Origin: Muricoccus harenae | GTDB lineage: Bacteria; Pseudomonadota; Alphaproteobacteria; Acetobacterales; Acetobacteraceae | NCBI RefSeq assembly: GCF_009848505.1 | Contig: NZ_WWDL01000005.1 | Span: 119,115-183,114 of the forward strand | DNA: 64,000 nt | Direction of reading: 5' to 3' | In this document: positions 18,565 through 26,909 of the stretch, piece after piece | Layout of the letters: each line of letters starts with the position of its first letter | Numbering within the stretch: the first letter of the stretch is position 1 | Program-made: the position numbers and the translations under genes | The notes under the pieces: model-generated | Database searches by the model: none | What the model saw: only the letters and a program-made list of their open reading frames with translations | What the model was told of the DNA's origin: nothing

Positions 18565-19934
18565 GCGGCATCACCATCGACGAGAAATCCACCCCCGGGC
18601 GCGCCGCCGCCGAAGCTGGGCTCCCAAGCTTCGCCGAGGCCCTCCGCGTCTGGCTGCGGATCGGCCTGCTCTCCTTCGGCGGCCCGGCGGGCCAGATCGC
18701 GCTGCTGCACCGGGAGGTGGTGGACGAGCGGCGCTGGATCTCCGACGCGCGCTTCCTCCACGCGCTCAGCTTCTGCAACCTCCTCCCCGGCCCCGAGGCG
18801 CAGCAGCTCGCCACCTATCTCGGATGGCTGCTGCACGGCGTGCGCGGCGGCATCGCCGCCGGTGCGCTCTTCGTGCTGCCGGGCATGGCGCTGATGCTCG
18901 TCCTCTCCGTGCTCTACGCCACGCTCGGCGAGGTGCCGGCCATCGCCGCCCTGTTCTTCGGCCTTAAATGCGCGGTGCTCGTCCTTGTGGTCGAGGCCCT
19001 GCTGCGGGTCTCGCGCCGCGCCCTGAAGACAAAGCCGGCCTGGGCCCTGGCCACGGCCGCCTTCCTGGTGCTCTTTGCCTTCGGCGTCCCCTTCCCGATC
19101 GTGGTCCTCGTCGCCGCGCTGCTCGGCTATGTCGCACCGGGCGCCTTCCGCGGCAGCGGCCATGGCCAGGCCTCCGATGGTCCGCCTGCCGCGCTGGATG
19201 CCGTGCTGGCGGCCGATCCTGGCCGCCCTGCCCGGCTGGCCGCGAAGGCGTGGTGGGCGGGCTGGGGCGCCATCGCGCTCTGGCTGCTGCCGGTCGCCGC
19301 GCTCATGTTGGTCGAGCGCGGCATCTACGCCGACGTCGCCTCGTTCTTCTCGAAGATGGCGGTGGTGACCTTCGGCGGCGCCTATGCCGTGCTCGCCTAT
19401 GTCGCGCAGGAGGCGGTCGAGAACTATGGCTGGCTCACCGCGCATCAGATGCTGGTCGGCCTCGGCCTCGCCGAGACCACGCCCGGCCCGCTCATTCTCG
19501 TGCTGCAATTCGTCGGCTTCCTGGCCGGCTATGGCCAGGGCGGCCTCGCCGCCGGGCTGCTGGCATCGCTGCTGACGATCTGGGTGACCTTCGCGCCCTG
19601 CTTCGCCTTCATCTTCCTGGGCGCGCCCTATGTCGAACGGCTGCACGACAACCGGAAGCTCACCGGGGCGCTGGCGGCCGTCACGGCTGCGGTGGTGGGC
19701 GTGATCGCCAACTTGGCGCTCTGGTTCGGGCTGCGCGTGCTCTTCGCCGAAATTCGCCGTGTGGAGTTCGGCCCGGTGACTCTGGACGTGCCGGTCCCCG
19801 GCACGCTGGACCCGCTCGCCCTGGCACTCGGTGTCCTGGCCACCGCCTGCCTGTTCTGGCTGCGGCTGGGGCTGCTGCGCACGCTCGGCATCACCGCCCT
19901 GGTCGGGCTGGCCACGAAGCTGCTCCTCCCCTGA
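18561..19934 (+). CDS. chrA: Chromate efflux transporter ChrA (long-chain CHR family)
   Basis: 457 residues, inner membrane, with the two homologous CHR halves. The first begins WLRIGLLSFGGPAGQIA with NLLPGPEAQQLATYLGW, the second MAVVTFGGAYAVLAYVA with GLAETTPGPLILVLQF. These GG and PGP motifs are the CHR signatures. The family exports chromate by chemiosmotic antiport; some members may move other oxyanions. The ATGA overlap with the rhodanese-ChrB gene ties the pair into one unit. Confidence 0.93.
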   Translation: MSGITIDEKSTPGRAAAEAGLPSFAEALRVWLRIGLLSFGGPAGQIALLHREVVDERRWISDARFLHALSFCNLLPGPEAQQLATYLGWLLHGVRGGIAAGALFVLPGMALMLVLSVLYATLGEVPAIAALFFGLKCAVLVLVVEALLRVSRRALKTKPAWALATAAFLVLFAFGVPFPIVVLVAALLGYVAPGAFRGSGHGQASDGPPAALDAVLAADPGRPARLAAKAWWAGWGAIALWLLPVAALMLVERGIYADVASFFSKMAVVTFGGAYAVLAYVAQEAVENYGWLTAHQMLVGLGLAETTPGPLILVLQFVGFLAGYGQGGLAAGLLASLLTIWVTFAPCFAFIFLGAPYVERLHDNRKLTGALAAVTAAVVGVIANLALWFGLRVLFAEIRRVEFGPVTLDVPVPGTLDPLALALGVLATACLFWLRLGLLRTLGITALVGLATKLLLP

Positions 19935-19954
19935 CCAGCCGGCCGCGGCTGGCG

Positions 19955-20030
19955 CCAGGGGGCGATGCCTCCCTGGGGCAAAGCCCCCTGGGGCAAAGTC
20001 TCCTGGGGCAAAGCCTCTGGGGCCACCGCC
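19955..20030. repeat. Family A palindrome expanded into a 15-bp tandem array between chrA and dnaQ
   Basis: CCAGGGGGC and GCCTCCCTGG enclose a GAT loop (19955-19976). From 19971 the unit CCCTGGGGCAAAGCC repeats at 19971-19985, 19986-20000 and 20001-20015, with a decayed fourth copy to 20030. Each unit holds the GGGGC-AAA-GCC hairpin of family A. Confidence 0.9.
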
Positions 20031-20052
20031 CCAACTCCCCTATCCTGCGCGC

Positions 20053-20760
20053 ATGTCCCGCGCCCTGATCCTCGACACCGAAACCACCGGCCTCGACCCC
20101 GCCACCGGCGACCGTGTCCTCGAAGTCGCGGCAATCGAGGTCGTGAACCTCATGCCCACCGGCAAGTTCTTCCACCGCCTCATCAACCCCGAGCGCGACG
20201 TCCCGCCCGAGGCCAGCAAGGTGCACGGCTTCACCGCCTCCATGCTGGCCGACAAGCCGCTCTTCGCCGCCATCCTGCCCGAGCTGCTGGAGTTCCTGGG
20301 CGACGATCCCGTCATCGCCCATAACGCGCCCTTCGACTTCAACTTCCTCGACCACGAGTTCGACCGCTGCGGCGCCCCGCGCATTGCCCGCACGCGAATG
20401 GTCGACACGCTGGCCATGGCCAAGAAGCGCTTCCCCGGCCTGCCCAACTCGCTCGATGCGCTCTGCCGCCGCTTCAACATCGACCTCTCGGCCCGCACCA
20501 CCCACAACGCCCTGCTGGACGTGCAGCTCCTCGGTCAGGTCTATCTGGAGCTGATGGGCGGCAAGCAGCCTGGCCTCGCCCTGGCCACCACCATCGGCGG
20601 CAACCGCAACAGCCTCGCCACCGAGGCCGGCCCCATCGCCCGCACGCCGCGCCCCATCATCCCCACGCCCGAGGATCTGGAGCGCCATGCGGCCTTCGTC
20701 GCGAAGCTGAAGGATCCGGTCTGGGCGACGCTCGAAGATGCGGCGCCGGCCGCGAGTTAG
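20053..20760 (+). CDS. dnaQ: DNA polymerase III epsilon subunit, proofreading exonuclease
   Basis: 235 residues, DEDDh exonuclease. ExoI is ILDTETTGLDP, ExoII is the Asp in HNAPFDFNFLDHE, and ExoIII is the His/Asp pair in THNALLDVQLLGQVY. The Pol III core uses it for 3'-5' editing. No ribosome site precedes the ATG. TATCCT at 20041-20046 lies only 6 bases before it, a spacing that would suit a leaderless transcript. The preceding 15-bp tandem array separates it from chrA. Confidence 0.96.
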   Translation: MSRALILDTETTGLDPATGDRVLEVAAIEVVNLMPTGKFFHRLINPERDVPPEASKVHGFTASMLADKPLFAAILPELLEFLGDDPVIAHNAPFDFNFLDHEFDRCGAPRIARTRMVDTLAMAKKRFPGLPNSLDALCRRFNIDLSARTTHNALLDVQLLGQVYLELMGGKQPGLALATTIGGNRNSLATEAGPIARTPRPIIPTPEDLERHAAFVAKLKDPVWATLEDAAPAAS

Positions 20761-21103
20761 GTCCTCGCCCCCGGGGGCGCCGCCTCCTGATCACCCCTTC
20801 GCCGCAGACGCTTGCCGCGCTTGCGATCAAGGATCGGACAAGCCCGACAATCAAGGCGACCGCCGAAGCCGCCCTGGCCCACATGCACCCGAAGCCTGCC
20901 GCCCGCTGGTGGCGCATGACAAGCGCATCGCGGACTACCTGCCGCTGTCGCTGGAACAGGCCCAGCGCTCGCCGTGCTGAAGGAGGGGGACCGATGATTG
21001 ACGACCAGCGACCCCATGCATGGCGTACCGGAACTCGGTCCGTCAGGCGGAATCAAGGCTTGCCCGCACACCGGATAGCGGTTGGAGAACGCGATTGGCC
21101 CGT
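20761..21103. other. Degenerate region upstream of the broken receptor gene
   Basis: GGGGGCGCCGCCTCC, a family A-like palindrome, follows the dnaQ stop. Beyond it no frame shows convincing codon structure. A short stretch ending at 20980 reads AHDKRIADYLPLSLEQAQ, which looks protein-like but matches nothing I recognise. It may be debris of a deleted gene. Confidence 0.4.
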
Positions 21104-21949
21104 TTCAGGCGCAGGAGCCGATCTGTGCGGCGCTCGCCCAGGGCGCCGGCCGCGGCCGGGCGTCTCGGTGTGTCCATGCAGGTGGTGCCCCTGCCCGGCG
21201 CCGGCGGCGCGCGCGGCACGCGGCAGGTCGCCCAGGCGGCGCCCGACGGATACAACCTGCTCTTCGGCACAATGGGCTCCAATGTGACGACGCCCATGCT
21301 CAACGACGTCGGATACCGCCCGGACAGCTTCGACCCGATCGCCATCGTCGGCGCACCGTCCTTCATCTTCGTGGTGGATAGCCGATCTTCCATCGGCTCC
21401 ATGCAGGAGCTGGTCGGCGAGGCGAAGAAGCGGAGCCTCACCTACGGATCGGCCGGTGCCGGAAGCTCGACCCATGTGACGCTCGCGCTCTTCTCCCGCC
21501 GTGTCGGCATCGAGATGCTGCACATCCCGTTCAACGGCAGCGCCGAGGCGCTCACGACGGTGCTCGGGCGCCATGTGGATCTGGCCTTGCCGACGACCGG
21601 CTCCGGACTGCCCAGCATCCGGCAAGGCGCGGTCCGTGGTCTGGCCATCACCTCGTCGGAGCGGTCCAAGGAAGAGCCCTCCATCCCCACGGTCAAGGAA
21701 ACGGGCGTTGACTTCACCTTCTACAACTGGCGCGGAATCCTCGCCCCGAAGGGAACGCCGAAACCAGTCCGGGACATGCTGACCGATCTTTCGCGCCGCA
21801 TCGTCGCCGATCCCGAGTTCATCCTCCATTCCACCCGCGCCGAGGGCGAGCCTCCGACCTTCCTGGATGGCGAAGCCTTCCAGCAGCAGATGCTGCGCGA
21901 GGTGGAGGAACAGGTCGAGATCACCACCCTCATGCGCAAGCAGCGCTGA
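21104..21949 (+). pseudogene. 5'-decayed TTT/Bug-family solute receptor
   Basis: From about 21175 the frame gives a good Bug-type periplasmic binding protein: LPGAGGARGTRQVAQAAPDG, FDPIAIVGAPSFIFVV, LTYGSAGAGSSTHVTLALF, HIPFNGSAEALTTVLG and PTVKETGVDFTFYNWRGILA. The first third of the family is missing or scrambled. There is no signal peptide, and family-like fragments appear in three different frames between 21104 and 21175 (SGAGADLCG, CAALAQGA, LGVSMQVV), which implies small indels. It could not be exported as read. It sits 4 bases upstream of the MmgE/PrpD gene and was probably the uptake receptor of that cluster. Confidence 0.7.
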
Positions 21950-21953
21950 GCCG

Positions 21954-23366
21954 ATGATGAGTCCTGCAGGTCACGTCACCGCCTCGCTCGCGCGCTTCGT
22001 TGCCGGCGCAGGCGCAGCAAGCTTCCCCGGCCGCGCACGCGCGATGGCCGTGGATGCCATCACGGACGGGATCGGCTGCATGATTGCGGGCGCGGCGGAG
22101 TCGCTTGTCCAGCCGCTGCTCAGCATCGTGCGGGCCATGCCGGCGGGCGAGGCGGGGCTCGTGGGGCTCGGCCGCCGCGCCACGCCCTCAGAGGTCGCGC
22201 TGTTCAACGGCACCCTGGTGCATGCGCTGGATTACGACGACACCAACCACCCCGGCTACGCGCATGTCGCCGCCGTGGTGCTGCCGGCCATGCTGGCGCT
22301 CGCCGGCACCACCCTGGTGCGGGGGCGGGACCTCGTCACCGGATACATCGTCGGGCTGGAGGTGATCGGCAAACTCGGCGCCGCGCTCAACATGGATCAC
22401 TACTCGCGCGGCTGGCACGCAACGAGCACCTTCGGCAGCCTGGCGGTCACGGCAGCGGCCTGCCGCGTGCTGGGATTGAGTGAGGAAGCAACAGCGATGG
22501 CGCTGGCGATCGGGGCCAGCTCCGCATGTGGCGTCCGCGCGAATTTCGGCACGATGACGAAGCCGCTGCATGCGGGCTTCGCGGCGCGCAACGGCGTCGC
22601 CGCGGCGCTGCTCGCGCGGGCCGGATGGACGGCGAACCCGACGGCCATCGAGCATCCCGCCGGCCATATCGCGGCCTTCAACGCCGGTGGCACTGTGCAG
22701 GCCGCACCCCTGCTCCGATGGGGAGAGGAGCTGGAGATCCTCTCGGAATTCGGCCTTCAGCTGAAGCCCTACCCGGCCTGCGGTGCAACCCATCCCGGCA
22801 CGGAAGCCGCGCTGCTGGCCCATGAGCAGATCGGCCCCGAGGGTTGGCGCATGGTCGAGGATGTCCGGATGGGCGTTTCGGAGTACGCCTTCAAACCGCT
22901 GATCTACAAGCGGCCGGAAACCGGGTTGCAGGGCAAGTTCAGCCTTCATCATTGCGTCGCATCGGCCCTGGTGCGCGGCCGGGTCGATCTGTCCAGCTTC
23001 ACCGATGAATGCGGCGCCGATCCGCGCATCGCGGAGCTGACCGGCCGCGTGCGCGTGGAGGCCGATGACCGCATGCGCCACGATCCCGAATACGCCACGC
23101 ATCTGGAGATTCGGTTGAAGGATGGGCGGCGCGTGGAGACATTCGTGCCGCTCGCCCTCGGAAAGCCCTCCCGCTGGCTTTCCAAGGCGGTGCTGCGGGC
23201 GAAGTTCGAGGATTGCGTCCGGCATTCCGGCGCAAAGGATGCAGTGGCTGTCACGAACGCCCTGTTCGAAGCGGCCCAGGGCATCGATACTGATGTCCCC
23301 GCCTCCGTGCCGGATGAAATGGCCTGCACGGCCAGGCAGGGATGCGATCTCGCCGTGCCGGCCTAG
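21954..23366 (+). CDS. MmgE/PrpD family protein
   Basis: 470 residues. Family members include 2-methylcitrate dehydratase and cis-aconitate decarboxylase. Characteristic segments are GTLVHALDYDDTNHP, STFGSLAVTAAACRVLGL, FGTMTKPLHAGFAARNG and LKPYPACGATHPGTEA. The all-helical N-terminal domain and smaller alpha/beta C-terminal domain are both complete. Tandem ATGs at 21954 and 21957 follow the receptor stop closely. Bacterial genes of this family often sit beside Bug receptors, where they act on imported organic acids; the exact substrate cannot be read. It is followed, 70 bases later, by an E1 dehydrogenase. Confidence 0.88.
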   Translation: MMSPAGHVTASLARFVAGAGAASFPGRARAMAVDAITDGIGCMIAGAAESLVQPLLSIVRAMPAGEAGLVGLGRRATPSEVALFNGTLVHALDYDDTNHPGYAHVAAVVLPAMLALAGTTLVRGRDLVTGYIVGLEVIGKLGAALNMDHYSRGWHATSTFGSLAVTAAACRVLGLSEEATAMALAIGASSACGVRANFGTMTKPLHAGFAARNGVAAALLARAGWTANPTAIEHPAGHIAAFNAGGTVQAAPLLRWGEELEILSEFGLQLKPYPACGATHPGTEAALLAHEQIGPEGWRMVEDVRMGVSEYAFKPLIYKRPETGLQGKFSLHHCVASALVRGRVDLSSFTDECGADPRIAELTGRVRVEADDRMRHDPEYATHLEIRLKDGRRVETFVPLALGKPSRWLSKAVLRAKFEDCVRHSGAKDAVAVTNALFEAAQGIDTDVPASVPDEMACTARQGCDLAVPA

Positions 23367-23436
23367 GCCTGGGCGCGAGCGGGCAAGGATATGAAAAGGG
23401 AGGGGCCGTGATGTTGGCTCCGCAGGAGACCAAGCA

Positions 23437-26124
23437 ATGTCGGTAACCTCGTCTCCGCTTCTGGGAATGGGAGCGAATGCGATCGAGGATCTGCAGGCCC
23501 GTTTTCGCGCCGATCCGGCCTCCGTGGACCCAAGCTGGCATGTGCTGCTCCAGGTCCTGGACGACATCGAAGAGGCGACGGGCAGCGGCATGCCGCGGAG
23601 CGGTCCATCCGATGCCGCCCTGTCCGATGCCGCCCCATCCGATGCTGCCCTGTCCGAAGCCATCCGCGCCCGCGGCCATCGCCTTGCGCGGCTCGACCCG
23701 CTGTCGCCGGAGCGTGGCGCGCCGGAACCCCAGCGCTTCGCGGCGGAGCTGGCGGAGCGCACGCCTCCGGTGGAGGAGCTGGCCCGGCTGTATGCCGGCA
23801 CCCTGACGGTCGAGACGGCCCATATCGACGATCCGGCGGCCCGCAACTGGCTGCGAGCGGCCTTCGAGAGGATGGCGCATGACGGCGCCGTGCCACCCGC
23901 ACGGCAATCCCGCATCCTGGCCGGGCTGATCGAGGCGGATGAGTTCGAGCGCTTCCTCTCCGTGAAGTTCCCCACGAAGAAGCGCTTCGGCGCCGAGGGA
24001 ATCGAAGCCTTCGTTCCCATGCTTCAGCGGCTGCTGGAGCATGCGGCCGCGAAGGGCGTCAGCCACGTCGTCATCGGCACCATGCATCGTGGCCGGCTGA
24101 GCCTGCTAGCCAATGTGCTGGGCAAGCCGCTCGCCCGCATGCTGGCCGAGATCAAGGGCGCCCACCCCTTTGCGGCCGATCCGCCGCGGGCGGGCGACGT
24201 GCCCTATCACCTCGGCCTGGAGACGACGCTCACCCTGGATGGCCGCGACCTCCACGTCACGCTGCTGCCGAACCCCTCGCATCTGGAGGCGGTGAACACG
24301 CTTGTGCTGGGCCGCGCCCGTGCCCTGCAGGACCGGCATGGTGCGGGCGCCGTGCTGCCGATCCTGCTGCACACGGATGCCGCCGTGATCGGGCAGGGCA
24401 TCGTGGCCGAGATGCTGCAGCTTGGGCGCACGGCCGGCTTCGGCACGGGCGGTACGGTGCATATCGTCCTCAACAACCGCATCGGCTTCACCACCGAGGA
24501 GGAGGAGTCGCGCAGCTCCACCCATTGCACCGGCGCATGGAAGGCGATCGACAGCGCGATCCTGCATGTGAATGCCGAGGATCCGCTGGCGGCCTGCCGC
24601 GCCGCCGAGCTCGCCTTCGACTACCGGCAGAGCCAGGCGCGTGATGCCGTCATCGACCTGGTAGGCTACCGCCGCAACGGCCACAACGAGATTGACGAGC
24701 CGACCTTCACCCAGCCGCTGCTCTACGAGGCCGTCCGGCGCCAGCCTCCCGTCGCCGCCGCCTTCGCCGCGCGCATCGGCGCAGAGGCGCAGGCCGAGGA
24801 ACTCCGCCTGGCCTGCCGCGAGCGGATGCAGCGCGCCTATGAGGAGGCCGCCGGATACCGCGTGAACGAGAGCGGCTATCCCGCCGGGCAATGGGCGCCC
24901 TTCACGGGCGGCACGGCCGGGGATGAACCCTCGACCGGTGTCGAGGAGCCGCTGCTGCGCCGCTTCGCCGCATCGCTTGCGGAGTCACCTGAAGACTTCG
25001 CCCTTCATGCCCGGATGGGGCGCGTGCTGCGCCAGCGTGCCATCGGCGATGACGCGCTGGTCGCCTGGCCGACGGCGGAGGCGCTGGCCTTCGCCAGCCT
25101 GCTGAACGAGGGAACGCCGGTCCGGCTCACGGGCCAGGATGTGGTGCGCGGCGCCTTCTCCCATCGGCATTTCGGCCTCGTCGACACGCTCACCGGCCGG
25201 AAGCATGTCGGACTGGCCGGAATGGCGCAGAACGGTGCAGCCTTCTCCGTCTTCAACAGCCCGCTTTCCGAATATGGGGTGCTGGGCTTCGAATACGGCT
25301 ACAGCCTCGGCCGGCCGGAAGGGCTGACCTTGTGGGAAGCGCAGTTCGGCGATTTCGCGAATGGAGCGCAGGTCATGATCGACCAGTTCATCATGGCCGC
25401 CGAGGAGAAGTGGTGCCTGCCATCAGGTCTCGCGGTCCTGTTGCCGCACGGGCTGGAAGGGCAAGGACCGGAGCATTCCTCCGCGCGCATCGAACGCTAT
25501 CTGCAGATGGCGGCGCAGGACAATGTGAGGGTCGTCAGCCCATCGACGCCCGCCAACTACTTCCACATGCTTCGCCGGCAGGTTCTCGCCGCGCGCCGCA
25601 AGCCTCTGATCGTGATGAGCCCGAAGAAGCTGTTGCGCCTGCCAGCCGCGGTATCGAAGCTCGCGGATTTCCTGCCGGGCACAGGCTTCCAGCCGGTGAT
25701 CGCTTCCGTGCCGGAGGGCAAGGTCGATCATGTCATCCTCTGCACCGGCAAGATCGCCTATGATCTCGAGGAGGAACGCGCGCGGAGCGGTGCCGCCGGA
25801 ACCGCCATCATCCGGATCGAGCAGCTCTATCCCTTCCCGGCCGCGCGTCTTTCGGCGCTGTTCCGCCAATGGCCTGGCGCCACCTTCCAATGGGTGCAGG
25901 AAGAGCCGGAGAACATGGGCGCCTGGAACTGGCTGGACCGGCGGCTGGAACGGTTGCTGCGCGAGGCCGGCGTTCGCGCCCCGACGGTCGCCTATGTCGG
26001 GCGCCCGGAATCAGCATCGCCGGCAGGCAGCTTCCACGGCGACCACGATTCCGACCAGCGCGCATTGATCGAGCAGGCCTTCGCCGTCGCTGCCTCCCCC
26101 ATGCGTGCCGCGCGAGCATCGTGA
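23437..26124 (+). CDS. 2-oxoglutarate-dehydrogenase-type E1 component, stand-alone paralogue
   Basis: 895 residues, thiamin-diphosphate E1 of the SucA/DHTKD1 family. The N-terminal E2-binding peptide is kept (FRADPASVDPSW). Active-site segments are GTMHRGRLSLLANVLGKP, PNPSHLEAVN, HTDAAVIGQGIV, NNRIGFTT and YRRNGHNEIDEP. The C-terminal half is conserved (IWEAQFGDFANG-like LWEAQFGDFANGAQVMIDQF, GQGPEHSSARIERYLQM). It differs from canonical SucA in several places (HTDAA for HGDAA, RSSTHCT for RSTRYCT-like) and is somewhat short. No sucB or lpd is adjacent, so it must borrow an E2/E3 or act alone. AGGAG lies 8 bases before the ATG. Residues 57-76 are a slippage repeat. Confidence 0.88.
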   Translation: MSVTSSPLLGMGANAIEDLQARFRADPASVDPSWHVLLQVLDDIEEATGSGMPRSGPSDAALSDAAPSDAALSEAIRARGHRLARLDPLSPERGAPEPQRFAAELAERTPPVEELARLYAGTLTVETAHIDDPAARNWLRAAFERMAHDGAVPPARQSRILAGLIEADEFERFLSVKFPTKKRFGAEGIEAFVPMLQRLLEHAAAKGVSHVVIGTMHRGRLSLLANVLGKPLARMLAEIKGAHPFAADPPRAGDVPYHLGLETTLTLDGRDLHVTLLPNPSHLEAVNTLVLGRARALQDRHGAGAVLPILLHTDAAVIGQGIVAEMLQLGRTAGFGTGGTVHIVLNNRIGFTTEEEESRSSTHCTGAWKAIDSAILHVNAEDPLAACRAAELAFDYRQSQARDAVIDLVGYRRNGHNEIDEPTFTQPLLYEAVRRQPPVAAAFAARIGAEAQAEELRLACRERMQRAYEEAAGYRVNESGYPAGQWAPFTGGTAGDEPSTGVEEPLLRRFAASLAESPEDFALHARMGRVLRQRAIGDDALVAWPTAEALAFASLLNEGTPVRLTGQDVVRGAFSHRHFGLVDTLTGRKHVGLAGMAQNGAAFSVFNSPLSEYGVLGFEYGYSLGRPEGLTLWEAQFGDFANGAQVMIDQFIMAAEEKWCLPSGLAVLLPHGLEGQGPEHSSARIERYLQMAAQDNVRVVSPSTPANYFHMLRRQVLAARRKPLIVMSPKKLLRLPAAVSKLADFLPGTGFQPVIASVPEGKVDHVILCTGKIAYDLEEERARSGAAGTAIIRIEQLYPFPAARLSALFRQWPGATFQWVQEEPENMGAWNWLDRRLERLLREAGVRAPTVAYVGRPESASPAGSFHGDHDSDQRALIEQAFAVAASPMRAARAS
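23605..23661 (+). repeat. In-frame 15-bp minisatellite inside the E1 gene
   Basis: CCATCCGATGCCGCC and CTGTCCGATGCCGCC alternate at 23605, 23620 and 23635, with a partial fourth unit at 23650. The product is (P/L)SDAA repeated three times and then LSEA, in the linker after the E2-binding peptide. Length change would stay in frame. Confidence 0.85.
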
Positions 26125-26273
26125 TGGGGGCGGATCTGTCTCAGCCCTGTCGGTGATCCGGCATGGCTTACCCGGCGGAGCAGGGCGAATGGGCGAGACT
26201 CTTCTGGCGAGGCTCTGTAATCGGCATCGCCGTGCTGAGCTCGCCCCGGGCGTGGACCTGCTGAACGTCGACT

Positions 26274-26351
26274 GGCAAGCCCATGGGCCTGCAGCGCCGG
26301 GATCGTCGCCTTCAACATGGAACTCGTCTGGTCGCTGAGCTGCCAGGTCAT
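26274..26351 (-). pseudogene. hmp: Remnant of the 5' end of a flavohemoglobin gene
   Basis: From an ATG at 26351, 26 codons read MTWQLSDQTSSMLK then ATIPALQAHGLA. This fits the start of flavohemoglobin (nitric oxide dioxygenase): a T-x-x-x-(V/L)KATIPxLxxHG helix A/B. The expected continuation into the globin fold is missing. The frame instead runs into Arg-rich, unrelated sequence, and the gene is abruptly replaced toward the E1 gene. It points away from an NsrR-like gene, the normal partner of hmp. The assignment rests on a short match. Confidence 0.55.
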
Positions 26352-26403
26352 GGTGCATCCGAAGGGCGCATCGCTGGTGCCCCTTGTCCGGCCCTGGTTA
26401 AAA

Positions 26404-26428
26404 GATGTGAAGCCGCTACACCTTCATC
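26404..26428. promoter_or_regulatory. Candidate NsrR operator overlapping the nsrR start
   Basis: GATGTGAAG (26404-26412) and CTTCATC (26422-26428) form an imperfect inverted repeat ending one base before the ATG. NsrR sites are AT-rich inverted repeats containing GATG-type halves, so autorepression is plausible. The resemblance is partial. Confidence 0.35.
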
Positions 26429-26908
26429 ATGCGCCTGACACTGCACACCGACTACGCCCTGCGCACCCTGATCTATCTCGGCCTCCGCCCGGACCGCCGC
26501 GCCTCCATCCGGGAGATCGCGGCGGCGCATCGCATCTCCGAGAACCACCTCGTGAAGGTCGTGCACAATCTCGGCCGCGGCGGGTTCCTGGAGACCACGC
26601 GCGGCAAGGGCGGCGGACTTCGCCTCGCCCGGCCGCCCGAGCAGATCAACATCGGCGATGTCATGCGCTTCACCGAGGAGGATATGGCCCTCGTCGCCTG
26701 CTTCCAGCCTCCGGGCGAGGGCGGCGGCTGCGTCCTGCTCGATGTCTGCGGCCTTCAATCCCTGCTCGGCGAAGCCCTGGCCGCCTTCCTGGCCGTACTG
26801 GACGGGCGCACCCTGGCCCACCTCCTTGCCGGCCGGAACAGGCCCGCCATGGCCGTCCGCCTGGGTCAGCCGGACGCCGTAACTCCCGAAGCGGTCAAGC
26901 CCGCCTGA
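26429..26908 (+). CDS. nsrR: Rrf2-family regulator, NsrR-like
   Basis: 159 residues. The N-terminal winged helix MRLTLHTDYALRTLIYLGL is followed by the HTH IREIAAAHRISENHLVKVV and the wing RGKGGGLRLARPP. Three cysteines, C91, C101 and C107, form the Fe-S site; the first falls at the same position as in E. coli NsrR, and C-x9-C-x5-C replaces its C-x4-C-x5-C. NsrR senses nitric oxide through this cluster and represses detoxification genes. The hmp stump on the opposite side supports NsrR over IscR. The HPP-CBS gene starts one base after its stop. Confidence 0.82.
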   Translation: MRLTLHTDYALRTLIYLGLRPDRRASIREIAAAHRISENHLVKVVHNLGRGGFLETTRGKGGGLRLARPPEQINIGDVMRFTEEDMALVACFQPPGEGGGCVLLDVCGLQSLLGEALAAFLAVLDGRTLAHLLAGRNRPAMAVRLGQPDAVTPEAVKPA

Positions 26909-26909
26909 G

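Larger units (their letters stand above)
26125..26428. other. 304-bp divergent region between the E1 gene and the NsrR-like gene
   Basis: Apart from the hmp stump (26274-26351) and the operator candidate (26404-26428), nothing here looks like an intact gene. Several frames stay open, as expected at this GC content, without ribosome sites or family motifs. Confidence 0.5.

Noticed and set aside
23437..26124. Calling the E1 gene sucA without qualification
   Set aside because: No sucB or lpd follows and several active-site segments differ from canonical SucA, so the symbol was withheld.
26429..26908. Assigning the Rrf2 protein as IscR
   Set aside because: No isc/suf genes are adjacent, the cysteine at position 91 and the neighbouring hmp-like stump fit NsrR better.
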